Position numbers and translations under genes: made by a program. Below the pieces are notes generated by a model, which worked only from the letters and a program-made list of their open reading frames with translations, was not told the origin of the DNA and searched no databases. This document shows, piece by piece, positions 24,912-33,509 of a stretch of DNA of 64,000 nt; within the stretch, counting starts at the first letter, position 1; each line of letters starts with the position of its first letter. Origin of the DNA: Alphaproteobacteria bacterium PA4 (GTDB taxonomy: Bacteria > Pseudomonadota > Alphaproteobacteria > Sphingomonadales > Sphingomonadaceae); NCBI GenBank assembly GCA_002256005.1, contig NKIQ01000003.1:105503-169502 (forward strand). Direction: 5' to 3'.

Positions 24912-25802
24912 ATGCAAAGCGACTTCGGCCTCCGCCCCTTCCTTCTCGCCCTTGCCGTTGTCGCCGTCTGGGGCACCAATTTCGTCGTCATCCGGCTGGG
25001 TCTGGATGCGCTGCCGCCTTTGCTGTTCGCGGCGCTGCGCTTCACGTTGGCGGCGCTGCCGCTGGTGTTCTTTCTCAAGCGGCCGGCGGTCGCCTGGCGT
25101 GATCTGGCGGCGTATGGGCTGGCGATCGGATTGGGGCAGTTCGGCTTGCTGTTCATCGCCATCGATGGCCTGATCGCGCCGGGCCTCGCCTCGCTGGTCG
25201 TGCAGGTGCAGGTGGTGTTCACCATCGGCCTGGCGATGCGCGGCACGGGCGAGCGGCTGGCGCCGGTGCAGGTCGCCGCGCTGGCACTGGCGATCGGCGG
25301 CATCGCCATCATCCTCGCGCACACCGGCGGCAGCACGACGGTGCTGGGCGTCGTGCTGGTCATCGGCGCGGCGCTGTCCTGGTCGCTGGGCAACATGGTC
25401 AACCGGCGCGTCGGCAAGGTCGACATGCTGGCCTTCGTCGTCTGGTCGTCGCTGTTCGCCGTGCCGCCGCTGTTCGCCCTGGCCTTCATTTTCGAAGGCG
25501 CGCCGCGCATCACCGGCGCCCTGCTGGCGGCGACACCGGCGGTCTGGGTGGTGGTCGCCTGGCAATCCATCGGCAACACCATGTTCGGCTATGGCGCCTG
25601 GGGCTGGCTGCTGGCGCGCTATCCGGCGTCGTCGGTGGCGCCGATGGCACTGATGGTGCCGGTGTTCGGCATGGGCGCCTCGGCCCTGTTCCTGGGTGAG
25701 GCACTGCCACCCTGGAAGCTGCTCGCCGCCGCGCTGATCCTCGGCGGGCTGGCGGTCAACATGTTCGGCCCGCGCCTGCTGGCGCGGCGCGCTCGCGCGT
25801 GA
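24912..25802 (+). CDS. EamA family (DMT) transporter
   Basis: 296 residues with ten predicted membrane helices in two homologous EamA halves. The first begins LALAVVAVWGTNFVVIRLGL and the second GVVLVIGAALSWSLGNMVNR. Motifs such as APMALMVPVFGMGASALFLGE are typical. These are metabolite exporters, and the closest known group is the YdeD/EamA O-acetylserine-cysteine exporter type. The start is ATG 24912, right after the repeat. A second, separate EamA gene lies at 30424. Confidence 0.9.
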   Translation: MQSDFGLRPFLLALAVVAVWGTNFVVIRLGLDALPPLLFAALRFTLAALPLVFFLKRPAVAWRDLAAYGLAIGLGQFGLLFIAIDGLIAPGLASLVVQVQVVFTIGLAMRGTGERLAPVQVAALALAIGGIAIILAHTGGSTTVLGVVLVIGAALSWSLGNMVNRRVGKVDMLAFVVWSSLFAVPPLFALAFIFEGAPRITGALLAATPAVWVVVAWQSIGNTMFGYGAWGWLLARYPASSVAPMALMVPVFGMGASALFLGEALPPWKLLAAALILGGLAVNMFGPRLLARRARA

Positions 25803-25949
25803 GTTGGCGACCGCCGGAGGCCTCCCAAAACTTGAATGCAAAAGCGAGCTAGGGTCCGGGCCATAAACTATCGGTGACGATCCTCTGGAATCCGATGAAA
25901 TTGGCAATATTCGCGCTTGCCGCTAGACGATTGGGCTGGAGGCGAAGGC

Positions 25950-27032
25950 ATGACGTCGACACTCACCGCCGGGCTTTCGGGCGGGTGCATTGCGCTGTTG
26001 GGGTTGCTGGGTCTCCTGGCCTGGCGCGACGCCCGCAAAGAGCTCGCCGGGCGCCTGGCGGCCGCGATGTGCGCTTCGCTCGCCGCTCTGGAGGTCACAA
26101 CCGGCCCAATGGGCACGGCGCTGCCGGACTGGGCCTGGACCCCGCTGCGGATTGCAGGCAGTTTCAATGTCGCGCTGCTGTGGCTGTTCTGCCTTGCTCT
26201 CTTGCGCGACGGGTTTCGGCTGCGGCGGTTTGAGCTGAGCGGCCTTGTCCTCTTCAGCCTTGGTCCGCTGGCGACAATGCATGACTGGCCTTCGACGTCA
26301 GGCGCGGGCCCATTGGTTGCGAGGTTGGTTGCGCTGATCGGAATCGCGCCTTTCGTGGCGATAGGCCATATCATGTGGGTGGCGATCTCGGAGCGCGGGG
26401 GCGATCTCGTGGAACGGCGCCAAAGCGCCCGCCTCTGGCTCGTTGCCATCCTCGCCACGGCCGGACTGGTTTCGGTCGCGTCCGAGAGCCTGGGCAACGC
26501 CAGTGCAGCGGCCGTGGTACGGCTGGGGTTGGCCAGTCTGCCCACCATGGCGATCATGTGCCTTTGGTTGATGGCCATTCCGCCGGGACGGTTGCGCTTT
26601 GAAGCGCCGGCCGCACCAGGGCGCGCGCCGGCCGAGACCGATGTCGATCCGCGCGATCAGGCGTTGCTGACAGCTCTGGTCAACGCCATGGACGCCGGCC
26701 TTTACCGCGAACCGGGCCTGTCCATCGAGCGATTGGCCGAGACGCTCAAGAGCCCGACGCATCGGCTGCGGGCAGTCATCAACCAGGGGCTCGGTCACCG
26801 GAACTTCGCGGCGTTCGTCAATGGCTATCGCCTGACCCATGCAAAGGCCGCCCTTGCCGACCCTGGCCGCGGTCGCGAGACGGTTTTGGCGATCGCCTTC
26901 GAAGCCGGCTTCGCCGCCCTGCCGACATTCAACCGCGTGTTCAAGGACGCCGAAGGCGACACGCCGAGCGGCTATCGCGAAAAACACCTGCAGGAAGCCG
27001 CTCAAAATCGAAAAACACCCCTCGATTCCTGA
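25950..27032 (+). CDS. Membrane-anchored AraC family regulator
   Basis: 360 residues. The N-terminal two thirds hold about seven membrane helices (LSGGCIALLGLLGLLAW ... TMAIMCLWLMAIP). The last 100 residues form an AraC-type double helix-turn-helix: LSIERLAETLKSPTHRLRAV, NFAAFVNGYRLTHAKAALAD, then TVLAIAFEAGFAALPTFNRV and FKDAEGDTPSGYRE. The ATG at 25950 follows GGAGGCGAAGGC. It resembles regulators with a 7-helix sensor that detect a membrane or extracellular signal. The target is unknown. The stop lies inside its own terminator. Confidence 0.9.
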   Translation: MTSTLTAGLSGGCIALLGLLGLLAWRDARKELAGRLAAAMCASLAALEVTTGPMGTALPDWAWTPLRIAGSFNVALLWLFCLALLRDGFRLRRFELSGLVLFSLGPLATMHDWPSTSGAGPLVARLVALIGIAPFVAIGHIMWVAISERGGDLVERRQSARLWLVAILATAGLVSVASESLGNASAAAVVRLGLASLPTMAIMCLWLMAIPPGRLRFEAPAAPGRAPAETDVDPRDQALLTALVNAMDAGLYREPGLSIERLAETLKSPTHRLRAVINQGLGHRNFAAFVNGYRLTHAKAALADPGRGRETVLAIAFEAGFAALPTFNRVFKDAEGDTPSGYREKHLQEAAQNRKTPLDS

Positions 27033-27046
27033 ATCGAGGGGCATTT
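27018..27046 (+). terminator. Intrinsic terminator of the AraC-type gene
   Basis: CCCCTCGATTC (27018-27028) pairs with GAATCGAGGGG (27031-27041) around a two-base loop and is followed by CATTTTT. The stop codon at 27030-27032 lies within it. The rest of the gap to 27238 shows no gene. Confidence 0.85.
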
Positions 27047-27238
27047 TTCGGCTTTGAGAGGACGCTCGCGCCGCGCCGACGCATCAATCCGGCTGCGCAA
27101 CTCAATCGAGGCGGCGCACCTGGCGGTGATCAACAATCAGCGGATCACCCGGCTTCGCTGCCAAGGCGAAGCACGCCTGGCTGTTCGGACGCATTAAATA
27201 TCTGATTTTGAAAATTATTTTTGGTTATGGAGACACCA

Positions 27239-28033
27239 ATGCAGGTCATGTTCAATTTGAACCAATCACGTCTGCTGCCACGTCTTTTCGTCGTAACGCT
27301 GTTGGCCTTCGTCACGCCGTTATCGACGGCGCACGCAACGTGGAGTGTCGTGGCGGTCGATCCGCGCACGGGGCAAGTGGGCGCTGCGGGCGCCAGCTGT
27401 TACCCCGGCGTCGAAACGATTGCGCGTGTCGTGCCTGGCAAGGGCGCCGTCGTTGCGCAAGGGCTGACGAGCGACGCGGGCCGTGATCACGCAGCCAAAA
27501 TGCTGCAGGAGGGCAACGCAGCGAAGCAGGTGGTCGACACCATCAAGTCCAGCAAAGTGGACAAGAGCTTCTTTGTCGTTCGTCAGCTCAGGCAATATGG
27601 CGTCGCGTCCCTGCATGACGGCATAGCCTCTGTCGCCAGTTCCACTGGCATGTTGACACGTGGCGCGCGCGGGAGCCGCGAGGCCGCAGGGGTGTCGGTG
27701 CAGGGCAACATTCTGGCGAGCGAGCGGGTACTGGACAAAACACTGGAGCAATTCGTCAAGACGCCGAAATCCTGCGGCATGGCGATCGCCTTGCTGAACG
27801 CGCTGGAAGCCGGCGCGCGCGAAGGCGGCGACAAGCGCTGTCCAGCAGAACAAGGCGCGCTATCGGCCTTCCTGATTGTGGCGCAGGTCGGTGACAAAGC
27901 GAACGCTTCGAGCATTCGGTTGATCGCCCCAGACCAGCCACGCGGCGGAGCAAATCCCGTCCTGTTGCTGCGCAAGACATTGCGCGATCATTTTGCGAAG
28001 CATGCGAGCGCAGTTGAAGGCTGCCCCTTATAG
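27239..28033 (+). CDS. DUF1028 family secreted protein (Ntn-hydrolase-like)
   Basis: 264 residues beginning with a signal peptide (LLPRLFVVTLLAFVTPLSTAHA). The mature part shows DUF1028: TWSVVAVDPRTGQVGAAGAS, the GAVVAQGLTS region, QYGVASLHDGIASVASSTG, and QGNILASERVLDKTLEQF. The fold is related to N-terminal-nucleophile hydrolases, but the function is unknown. The start at ATG 27239 is set by GGAG 7 bases upstream. Further ATG codons lie at 27227 and 27248. The upstream region is AT-rich. Confidence 0.85.
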   Translation: MQVMFNLNQSRLLPRLFVVTLLAFVTPLSTAHATWSVVAVDPRTGQVGAAGASCYPGVETIARVVPGKGAVVAQGLTSDAGRDHAAKMLQEGNAAKQVVDTIKSSKVDKSFFVVRQLRQYGVASLHDGIASVASSTGMLTRGARGSREAAGVSVQGNILASERVLDKTLEQFVKTPKSCGMAIALLNALEAGAREGGDKRCPAEQGALSAFLIVAQVGDKANASSIRLIAPDQPRGGANPVLLLRKTLRDHFAKHASAVEGCPL

Positions 28034-28071
28034 GGCCTCTGCCTTCCCGGCGGCGGCCCTTGTTCTGAAAA

Positions 28072-28701
28072 TCACACCCGCGTGAAATTGTAGGGTTCGG
28101 TCTTTGCCTTCGCGGCCTGCCAGGCCGGGCGGGATTGCAGGCGGTCGACATAGGCGACGAGGTTGGGGAAGTGCGTGCCCAGGCCCTGGGCGACGGCGAT
28201 TTCGGCGATGAAGCTCATTATGATGTCGGCGCCGGAGAGTATGTTGTCGACCAGCCAGTCGTTGCTGCCGAGGCTTTGCGACAGATAGGCGGTGTGGCTG
28301 CCGATCTCGCTCTGGATGCGCGGCTGCAGGGGGGCGGCGGCGTCGCCGAGGCGGGCGGTATAGAGCGCCAGCAGGAAGGGCGGCATGGCCGAGCCTTCGG
28401 CAAAGTGCAGCCATTGCAGATAGGTTTCATATGCATCGCTGCCCGGCGCGGGGGCGAGGCGACCGCCGCCGTGGCGACGGATGATGTAATCGGTGATGGC
28501 ACCCGATTCGATGACGACGCGGCCATCATCGTCGATGACCGGCGATTTGCCGAGCGGGTGGACGGCCTTCAATTCGGGCGGCGCGAGGCTGGTCACCGCG
28601 TCGCGGCTATAGGCCTTGATCTGATAGGGCAGGCCGAGTTCCTCCAGCAGCCAGACGATGCGTTGCGAGCGGCTGTTGTTGAGGTGGTGGACGGTGATCA
28701 T
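28072..28701 (-). CDS. Glutathione S-transferase family protein
   Basis: 209 residues. The N-terminal thioredoxin-like domain has HHLNNSRSQRIVWLLEELGL, then LAPPELKAVHPLGKSPVI and VIESGAITDYII. The all-helical C-terminal domain has GADIIMSFIAEIAVAQGLG. The HLNNSRSQR motif holds the Ser expected to activate glutathione. The start is set at MITVHHL, which follows AGGGGAGAG. The substrate is unknown. It is divergent from arfB. Confidence 0.93.
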   Translation of the reverse strand: MITVHHLNNSRSQRIVWLLEELGLPYQIKAYSRDAVTSLAPPELKAVHPLGKSPVIDDDGRVVIESGAITDYIIRRHGGGRLAPAPGSDAYETYLQWLHFAEGSAMPPFLLALYTARLGDAAAPLQPRIQSEIGSHTAYLSQSLGSNDWLVDNILSGADIIMSFIAEIAVAQGLGTHFPNLVAYVDRLQSRPAWQAAKAKTEPYNFTRV

Positions 28702-28776
28702 CGGACTCTCCCCTGCGGTTTGGCCCATCCTAGCGCCATTTCATGCCGGCTTGAAATCGCTTATGTGCGCCGGGCC

Positions 28777-29184
28777 ATGGCCATCATCATCCCCGAAAGC
28801 GAGCTGGAGGAAAGCTTCATCCGCGCCTCCGGCCCCGGCGGCCAGAACGTCAACAAGGTGTCGAGCGCGGTGCAGTTGCGCTTCGATGCGCGCGGCTCGG
28901 CCAGCCTGCCCGACGATGTGGCGGTGCGGCTGATGCGGCTGGCGGGCAGCCGGCTGACCCGCGACGGGGTGATCATCATCACGGCGGATCGCTTCCGCAC
29001 TCAGGAACGCAACCGCGCCGATGCCCGCGAGCGCTTGCAGGCGCTGGTCGCCGCCGCCGAGGTGCGCCCGGTCAAGCGCCGGCCGACCAAGCCGAGCAAG
29101 GGCCAGAAGGAAAAGCGGCTGGCCGGCAAGGCGGTGCGATCCGGGGTGAAACAGGGGCGTTCGAAAATCCGCGACGCCGATTGA
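28777..29184 (+). CDS. arfB: Ribosome-rescue peptidyl-tRNA hydrolase ArfB
   Basis: 135 residues. It carries the release-factor GGQ motif in FIRASGPGGQNVNKVSSAVQL, and a basic C-terminal tail (RPTKPSKGQKEKRLAGKAVR) that enters the empty mRNA channel. It lacks the codon-recognition domains of RF1/RF2. ArfB frees ribosomes stalled without a stop codon. The length matches the 135-140 typical of the family. Confidence 0.95.
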   Translation: MAIIIPESELEESFIRASGPGGQNVNKVSSAVQLRFDARGSASLPDDVAVRLMRLAGSRLTRDGVIIITADRFRTQERNRADARERLQALVAAAEVRPVKRRPTKPSKGQKEKRLAGKAVRSGVKQGRSKIRDAD

Positions 29185-29317
29185 ACCTTTTGGATGGCCC
29201 CAAGTTATCAGGGTTCCTCTTTCCAAACGCCGTCGGGCTTCCTATCTCGCCCCTCAGCGTCCCGAAATCTCCCGAAATCACCCTGAATCCCCCCGAAACC
29301 CCCGAAAGGAATTGACC

Positions 29318-29689
29318 ATGGCAATCAACAAGGAAACCATCGAAGGCGGCCTGAACGAAGTCGGCGGCAAGATCGAAGGCGCCGTCGGCAATGCCCTTGG
29401 CGACACCCAGACCCAGGTCGAAGGCAAGATCCACGAACTGAAGGGCAAGGCCGAACAGGTCATTGGCCAGGCCCGCGGCGCCTATGAAAAGGCCAGCGAA
29501 ACCGTGAAGGAATGGGCCGACAAGGCCCCCGAAACCGCCCGCGAAGCCCGTGAAAAGGCCGCCCGCCTGGCCGAGGAATCGACCGCCAAGGTGCGCCAGA
29601 CCGTGCAGGAACAGCCGGTTGCCGTACTCGCCGGCGGCATCGCGCTCGGCTTCGTCGTCGGCTGGCTGCTGAGCGGCCGCCGCAACTAA
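29318..29689 (+). CDS. CsbD family stress protein with C-terminal membrane helix
   Basis: 123 residues. The N-terminal half is a CsbD domain (GGLNEVGGKIEGAVGNALGD, IHELKGKAEQVIGQARGA). An amphipathic helix rich in Ala, Glu and Lys follows, and then a membrane helix (VAVLAGGIALGFVVGWLLSG) ending RRN. The second part resembles the YqjD/ElaB anchor. The ATG 29318 follows GAAAGGAATTGACC. The leader contains five imperfect repeats of CCCGAAA in about 50 bases. CsbD proteins are induced by stress, and their role is unclear. Confidence 0.9.
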   Translation: MAINKETIEGGLNEVGGKIEGAVGNALGDTQTQVEGKIHELKGKAEQVIGQARGAYEKASETVKEWADKAPETAREAREKAARLAEESTAKVRQTVQEQPVAVLAGGIALGFVVGWLLSGRRN

Positions 29690-29713
29690 GCCTTGCCTTT
29701 CAAGGGCATGATG

Positions 29714-29751
29714 ACCCGCCGGGGGTGCCAAGGCACCGCCGGCGGGTTTTT
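29714..29751 (+). terminator. Intrinsic terminator after the CsbD gene
   Basis: ACCCGCCGG (29714-29722) pairs with CCGGCGGGT (29739-29747), and an inner stem GGTGCC/GGCACC closes the loop. TTTTT follows. It separates the convergent CsbD and amidase genes. Confidence 0.85.
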
Positions 29752-29761
29752 CATGAGAGGC

Positions 29762-30427
29762 TCAGCGCAGCAGGCCGAACAGGATGGCGCGTGTTTCGGC
29801 ATCAATGACGCCATCGAACCGTGCCGGCCGAAAGCGGCGCTGAAAGGCGATGACGGCGGCGACGGGTTCGGCGATGTCATAGCCATACCGGGCCAGCACC
29901 TGCAGCGTGCCGGCATCGGTCCAATTGGGGTCAATGCCCTCTTCAGGCGTCGCCACGGCAAGGCCAGCGCGGGCGAGGCGCGGCCAATCGAACAATTCGC
30001 CAGGATCCGCCTTCCGCGCCGGCGCCACATCGCTGTGGCCGACGACATTGGACGGATGGATGGAGTAACGCGCCAGCGCGCTGGCCACCAGCTGCTCGAC
30101 AGCCGCCATCTGGACCTCCGGAAACGGCCGATAGCCGAATTCATGGCCCGGGTTGACGATCTCGATGCCGATGCTGGCGCTGTTGACATCCGTAATGCCG
30201 CGCCACAGCGATTTGCCGGCATGCCAGGCGCGGCGGCTTTCATCGACCAGCTGCACCACCTGGCCATCCTCGTCTACCAGCCAGTGCGACGACACCTTGG
30301 CTTCCGGATCGGTCAGCCGGTCGAGCGCGGCCACGGCGGTCGGCATGCCAGTATAGTGCAGCACAACCATGGAGATCGGCAGCGTTCGCTCGTCATGGTT
30401 GGGGCTGCGGCGGTCGATGGGGGTCAT
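29762..30427 (-). CDS. AmpD/AmiD-like N-acetylmuramoyl-L-alanine amidase
   Basis: 221 residues of the Amidase_2 (PGRP-like) fold, which cuts the bond between N-acetylmuramic acid and the stem peptide using zinc. Motifs are MVVLHYTGMPTAV (first His), SSHWLVDEDGQVVQLVDE, SIGIEIVNPGHE, and the second ligand set VVGHSDVAPARKADPG. The C-terminal 50 residues (VIAFQRRFRPARFDGVIDAE) look like a peptidoglycan-binding helix bundle. No signal peptide is visible, so a cytoplasmic recycling role (AmpD type) is likely. The ATG overlaps the stop of the EamA gene by four bases. Confidence 0.9.
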   Translation of the reverse strand: MTPIDRRSPNHDERTLPISMVVLHYTGMPTAVAALDRLTDPEAKVSSHWLVDEDGQVVQLVDESRRAWHAGKSLWRGITDVNSASIGIEIVNPGHEFGYRPFPEVQMAAVEQLVASALARYSIHPSNVVGHSDVAPARKADPGELFDWPRLARAGLAVATPEEGIDPNWTDAGTLQVLARYGYDIAEPVAAVIAFQRRFRPARFDGVIDAETRAILFGLLR

Positions 30428-31320
30428 AGCGGCTCGGTCTGCGGTGCCGCTTCCAGGGCCACGTCGCTCTTCTGCGCGGTGCGCAGCGTGATGATGGCGA
30501 CGCCGATGATCGTCAGCACCCCGCCGAAGAGCATCTGCGAGGTGATCGGCGTGCCAAAGGCGATGACGGCGATGATGACGCTGAGCAATGGTGTCGGCAG
30601 GGTCAGCGGCGACACGGTCGACACCGGATAGCGCTGGAACAGCCAGCTCATGCCGCCGTGGCCGAGCAGGGAGGAGCCCAGCCCCGAATAGGCCAGCCAG
30701 CCCCAGGTCGCCAGCGACAGGTGCGGCACATGCGCCAACGCGCCGGGTTCGAAAATGGCGCTGCAGGCAAGCAGGATCGGCACACTGACGGCGGCCAGCC
30801 AGGCATGGATGGTCAGTACCGGCACGCCCTGCAGCTTGCGGAACAGCAGATTGCCCACCGCCCAGGCCAGCGAGGCGCCGACCGTCAACCACAGACCGAT
30901 GCTTTCATGGGCGATGGCGGGGTCGAAGCCCATCACCGCCACCCCGGCAAAGCACAGCATCACCGCGGTGATGCGCGGCCAGCGGATGGTCTCCTTGTAG
31001 ATCAGCACGGCGAGCAGCAGCGAGAAGGGCACGCCCAGCTGCCCTGCGATGGCCAGTGCCGAGACATTGTCGGCCAGCGCAAACGACAGGCCGCCCATTC
31101 CCATGAACAGCGCCCCGGCGATGAAGCCGGTGATGAGCACGATGCCCATGCGGCCGGGCAGCCAGCGCAGCCAGGGCAGGGTTGCCAGCAGCACGATGCC
31201 ATAGCGCAGCGCGACGGCGGTAATCGGCTGCGCCGCCTCCACCGCTTCCTTCACCGCGACGATGTTGAACGCCCAGACGACGTCGATCAACAGAATGAGG
31301 GCGAGATGCGCCGGCTTCAT
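30424..31320 (-). CDS. EamA family (DMT) transporter
   Basis: 298 residues, ten predicted membrane helices in two EamA repeats. The first starts LALILLIDVVWAFNIVAVKE and the second IGLWLTVGASLAWAVGNLLF. Motifs include VSTVSPLTLPTPLLSVIIA. It overlaps djlA upstream and the amidase downstream by four bases each, so djlA-eamA-amidase form one coupled operon. Export of a peptidoglycan fragment or amino acid is conceivable but not shown. Confidence 0.9.
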   Translation of the reverse strand: MKPAHLALILLIDVVWAFNIVAVKEAVEAAQPITAVALRYGIVLLATLPWLRWLPGRMGIVLITGFIAGALFMGMGGLSFALADNVSALAIAGQLGVPFSLLLAVLIYKETIRWPRITAVMLCFAGVAVMGFDPAIAHESIGLWLTVGASLAWAVGNLLFRKLQGVPVLTIHAWLAAVSVPILLACSAIFEPGALAHVPHLSLATWGWLAYSGLGSSLLGHGGMSWLFQRYPVSTVSPLTLPTPLLSVIIAVIAFGTPITSQMLFGGVLTIIGVAIITLRTAQKSDVALEAAPQTEPL

Positions 31321-32033
31321 GCGTTCGCCTTGCCACTGACGCGCGCATAGGCGCCGTTGATCACCGCCATGCGCGCTTCGGTGACGCGGATGAACTCCGT
31401 CGGCACGCCTTCGGCGAGATGGCGATCGGGGTGATAGCGGCGCACCAGATCGTGATAGGCGCGGCGCAGCGTTGCCGCATCGGCCCCTGGTGTCACGCCC
31501 AGAATTGCCCAGGGGTCGTCCTCCGCCGGATCGGTGTGCCGCGCCCGGACCCGCGCCGCATCGGCGGCATCAAAGCCCAGCCGCGCCGCGACCTGATCGA
31601 GATAGGCGATTTCGGCCGGGTGGAAACCATCGACGGCGGCGATCAGCCAGAGCGCATCGAGCAGATCCTCGAGCAGGGGCGAACCCTGGCCGAGCAGACC
31701 GCGCGCCTGTTCGGCATAGGCCTCGAACCCCGCCATGCTCTGCTTGGCAAGATCGTAGAAGCGGCGGGCATTTTCGGTTTCGCCGGCTTCGACCTTGAAC
31801 AGCCGCTGAAAGGTAACGAATTCGGCGGCTGACGCCTCGCCATCGGCGCGCGCCATCTTCGCTGCCAGTGCGATGGCGGCGATGGTAAAGGCGACGCGGC
31901 GGCGTTCCGGGCTGGCCGCACGGCGCAGGCCAAGGTCCACCGCCCCGCCGGCGGCAGCGCCGGCCAGCGCGCCCAGCGGCCCGCCGAGCAGCGCACCCAC
32001 GGCGGCACCGGCAATGCTGGCCCAGATGCTCAT
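31317..32033 (-). CDS. djlA: DjlA-like J-domain protein with TerB domain
   Basis: 238 residues. A glycine-rich hydrophobic N-terminal segment (GAAVGALLGGPLGALAGAAA) can insert in the membrane. Residues about 50-160 form a TerB-like helical domain (AKMARADGEASAAEFVTFQR). The C-terminus is a DnaJ domain (DPWAILGVTPGADAATLRRA, then RRYHPDRHL) with the HPD tripeptide that stimulates the DnaK ATPase. The architecture matches the membrane co-chaperone DjlA. It is first in a three-gene overlapping operon. Confidence 0.9.
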   Translation of the reverse strand: MSIWASIAGAAVGALLGGPLGALAGAAAGGAVDLGLRRAASPERRRVAFTIAAIALAAKMARADGEASAAEFVTFQRLFKVEAGETENARRFYDLAKQSMAGFEAYAEQARGLLGQGSPLLEDLLDALWLIAAVDGFHPAEIAYLDQVAARLGFDAADAARVRARHTDPAEDDPWAILGVTPGADAATLRRAYHDLVRRYHPDRHLAEGVPTEFIRVTEARMAVINGAYARVSGKANA

Positions 32034-32099
32034 CGTTGCAGTTCCAAAGTGTTGACGCTGTCTTTGCGGCTTTTCGCGCAGCGGGGCAACCGTAGACGG

Positions 32100-32735
32100 T
32101 CAATCCGTCGCGATGGTCCAGGCCGCCAGCGCCAGCAGCAGCGCGGCGCCGCTGGCCAGCCAAAGCACGGCCAGCCCCCAATGCGGCGCCGCCCAGGCCC
32201 CCGCCACCGCGCCACCCAGCATCGCCGACCAGAGCAGCAGATAGGGCAGCCAGCCCAGCGGTGCGCCGCCGCCCAGCGCCAGCGCCAGCCGCTGCCCGAC
32301 CTTGACCAGATTGCCGGTCATGTAGGTGAGGCTGATGACCGTGTCGCCGCCGGCTTCGAACACGGTGTTCTCCGCGCCCATCGCCAGCGCAGTCAGCAGC
32401 AGCGCCAACCGCAATTGCCCCGCCCCTGCCGCAAGGGCCGCGCCGGCCAGCACCAGCGCCAGCAGGATCAGCACGCCGGCGCGGCGTCGCAGGCCCAGCC
32501 GCTGCCCGGCGAGCGTGCCGAGCGTGACGCCCGCAACGAAGGCAGCGATCAGCCCGGCCGCCAGTCGTGCCGCGGCCGGTGCATCGACAAGCGCCAGCCC
32601 CAGCCGGGTGGAATTGCCGCTCATGAACGACAGGAAATAACCGCCGCTGGCAATATAGCCGCTGGCATCGACAAAGCCGGCAAGGGCGGCGAGACCGGCA
32701 GCCAGCGCACGGCTGGACCGGCCGAAACGGATCAT
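32100..32735 (-). CDS. DUF1275 (YoaK) family membrane protein
   Basis: 211 residues with six to seven predicted membrane helices. The DUF1275 signatures LAGFVDASGYIASGGYFLSF, MSGNSTRLG, and ISLTYMTGNLVKVGQRL are present. The family is widespread and its function is unknown, though it resembles small transporters. It starts 10 bases after the chpT stop and is probably the last gene of the JAB-csp-chpT operon. Confidence 0.9.
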   Translation of the reverse strand: MIRFGRSSRALAAGLAALAGFVDASGYIASGGYFLSFMSGNSTRLGLALVDAPAAARLAAGLIAAFVAGVTLGTLAGQRLGLRRRAGVLILLALVLAGAALAAGAGQLRLALLLTALAMGAENTVFEAGGDTVISLTYMTGNLVKVGQRLALALGGGAPLGWLPYLLLWSAMLGGAVAGAWAAPHWGLAVLWLASGAALLLALAAWTIATD

Positions 32736-32745
32736 GCCGCCAGCG

Positions 32746-33282
32746 TCACCAGTCGATACCGGTCGGCGACACGGACAGGGTCAGGCCGGCGCGTCGCGCC
32801 GATCCGGCCAGCGTTGCCGCCAGCGCACCCCGGGTATCGACCGGGTCGGCTCCTGCAAGCACGCCGGCGACGCTGTCCGGCCAATCAAAGCCATCATCCC
32901 AATGCACGCCGCCTTCTCCGATGATCAGCGGTGCGTTGCGTCGAACATCGGCCATCAGCAGCACGGTGCCGACGATGACATTGGCGATGCGGCCGTCGGC
33001 CTCGCTGTCGCTGCGACGCCAGTCGATCGGCGTGCTCGGCTGGCCATCCCGGATCAGTTCTTCCAGCGCCGACCCGCCGATCGGCGCATCGCCCGGCACC
33101 AGCGCCGCGCGCACCATGCGCATGCGGGCGCCCAACCGGCGGGCACCGAACTGCACCAGGCCGTTGATTTCGGGATCGGGCACGTCCGACAGCAATTCGC
33201 TGGCGGTCATCACCGTCGCCACCGGGCTGGCCAGATCATGGATGAACCAGCGGATCAGCAATGGTGTGATGATCATCGTCAT
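32746..33282 (-). CDS. chpT: ChpT-like histidine phosphotransferase
   Basis: 178 residues. The N-terminal helix carries the phospho-accepting histidine in RWFIHDLASPVATVMTASEL, followed by a dimerisation helix (GLVQFGARRLGARMRMVRAA). The C-terminal half is a degenerate HATPase-like fold. ChpT relays phosphate from CckA to CtrA and CpdR and so times the alphaproteobacterial cell cycle. Sequence similarity is moderate, and only the H-box is strongly recognisable. The ATG overlaps the cold-shock stop by four bases. Confidence 0.75.
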   Translation of the reverse strand: MTMIITPLLIRWFIHDLASPVATVMTASELLSDVPDPEINGLVQFGARRLGARMRMVRAALVPGDAPIGGSALEELIRDGQPSTPIDWRRSDSEADGRIANVIVGTVLLMADVRRNAPLIIGEGGVHWDDGFDWPDSVAGVLAGADPVDTRGALAATLAGSARRAGLTLSVSPTGIDW

Positions 33283-33509
33283 ACATCCTCCGGCTGGACC
33301 GCGAGCGCACGGCGCAACCCCAGCGCCAGCAGGCGACCATCGCCGGCTTGCGCCAGTTCAAAAACCAGTCGGTCACCCGGTTGCAGCGAATCGATGCCGG
33401 CCGCGTTGAGCGCCGATACATGCACGAAAACATCGCGTGGCCCAAGGTCTGGCGTAATGAATCCGAAACCTTTTTTGACGTCAAACCATTTGACAGCACC
33501 GCTCGCCAT
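33279..33509 (-). CDS. Cold-shock domain protein
   Basis: 76 residues of a single CSD. RNP1 is KGFGFITPD and RNP2 is DVFVHVSAL, preceded by SGAVKWFDVK. It binds single-stranded RNA or DNA. The C-terminal tail (LLALGLRRALAVQPEDV) is unlike the major Csp proteins, which stop earlier. The ATG at 33509 shares one base with the JAB gene stop (TGATG). A GTG one codon earlier is also possible. It sits between a JAB metalloprotease and ChpT. Confidence 0.9.
   Translation of the reverse strand: MASGAVKWFDVKKGFGFITPDLGPRDVFVHVSALNAAGIDSLQPGDRLVFELAQAGDGRLLALGLRRALAVQPEDV

Noticed and set aside
25510..25710. Short Pro/Arg-rich frames antisense to the EamA transporter gene
   Set aside because: Noise in GC-rich DNA. 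No start context and no similarity.
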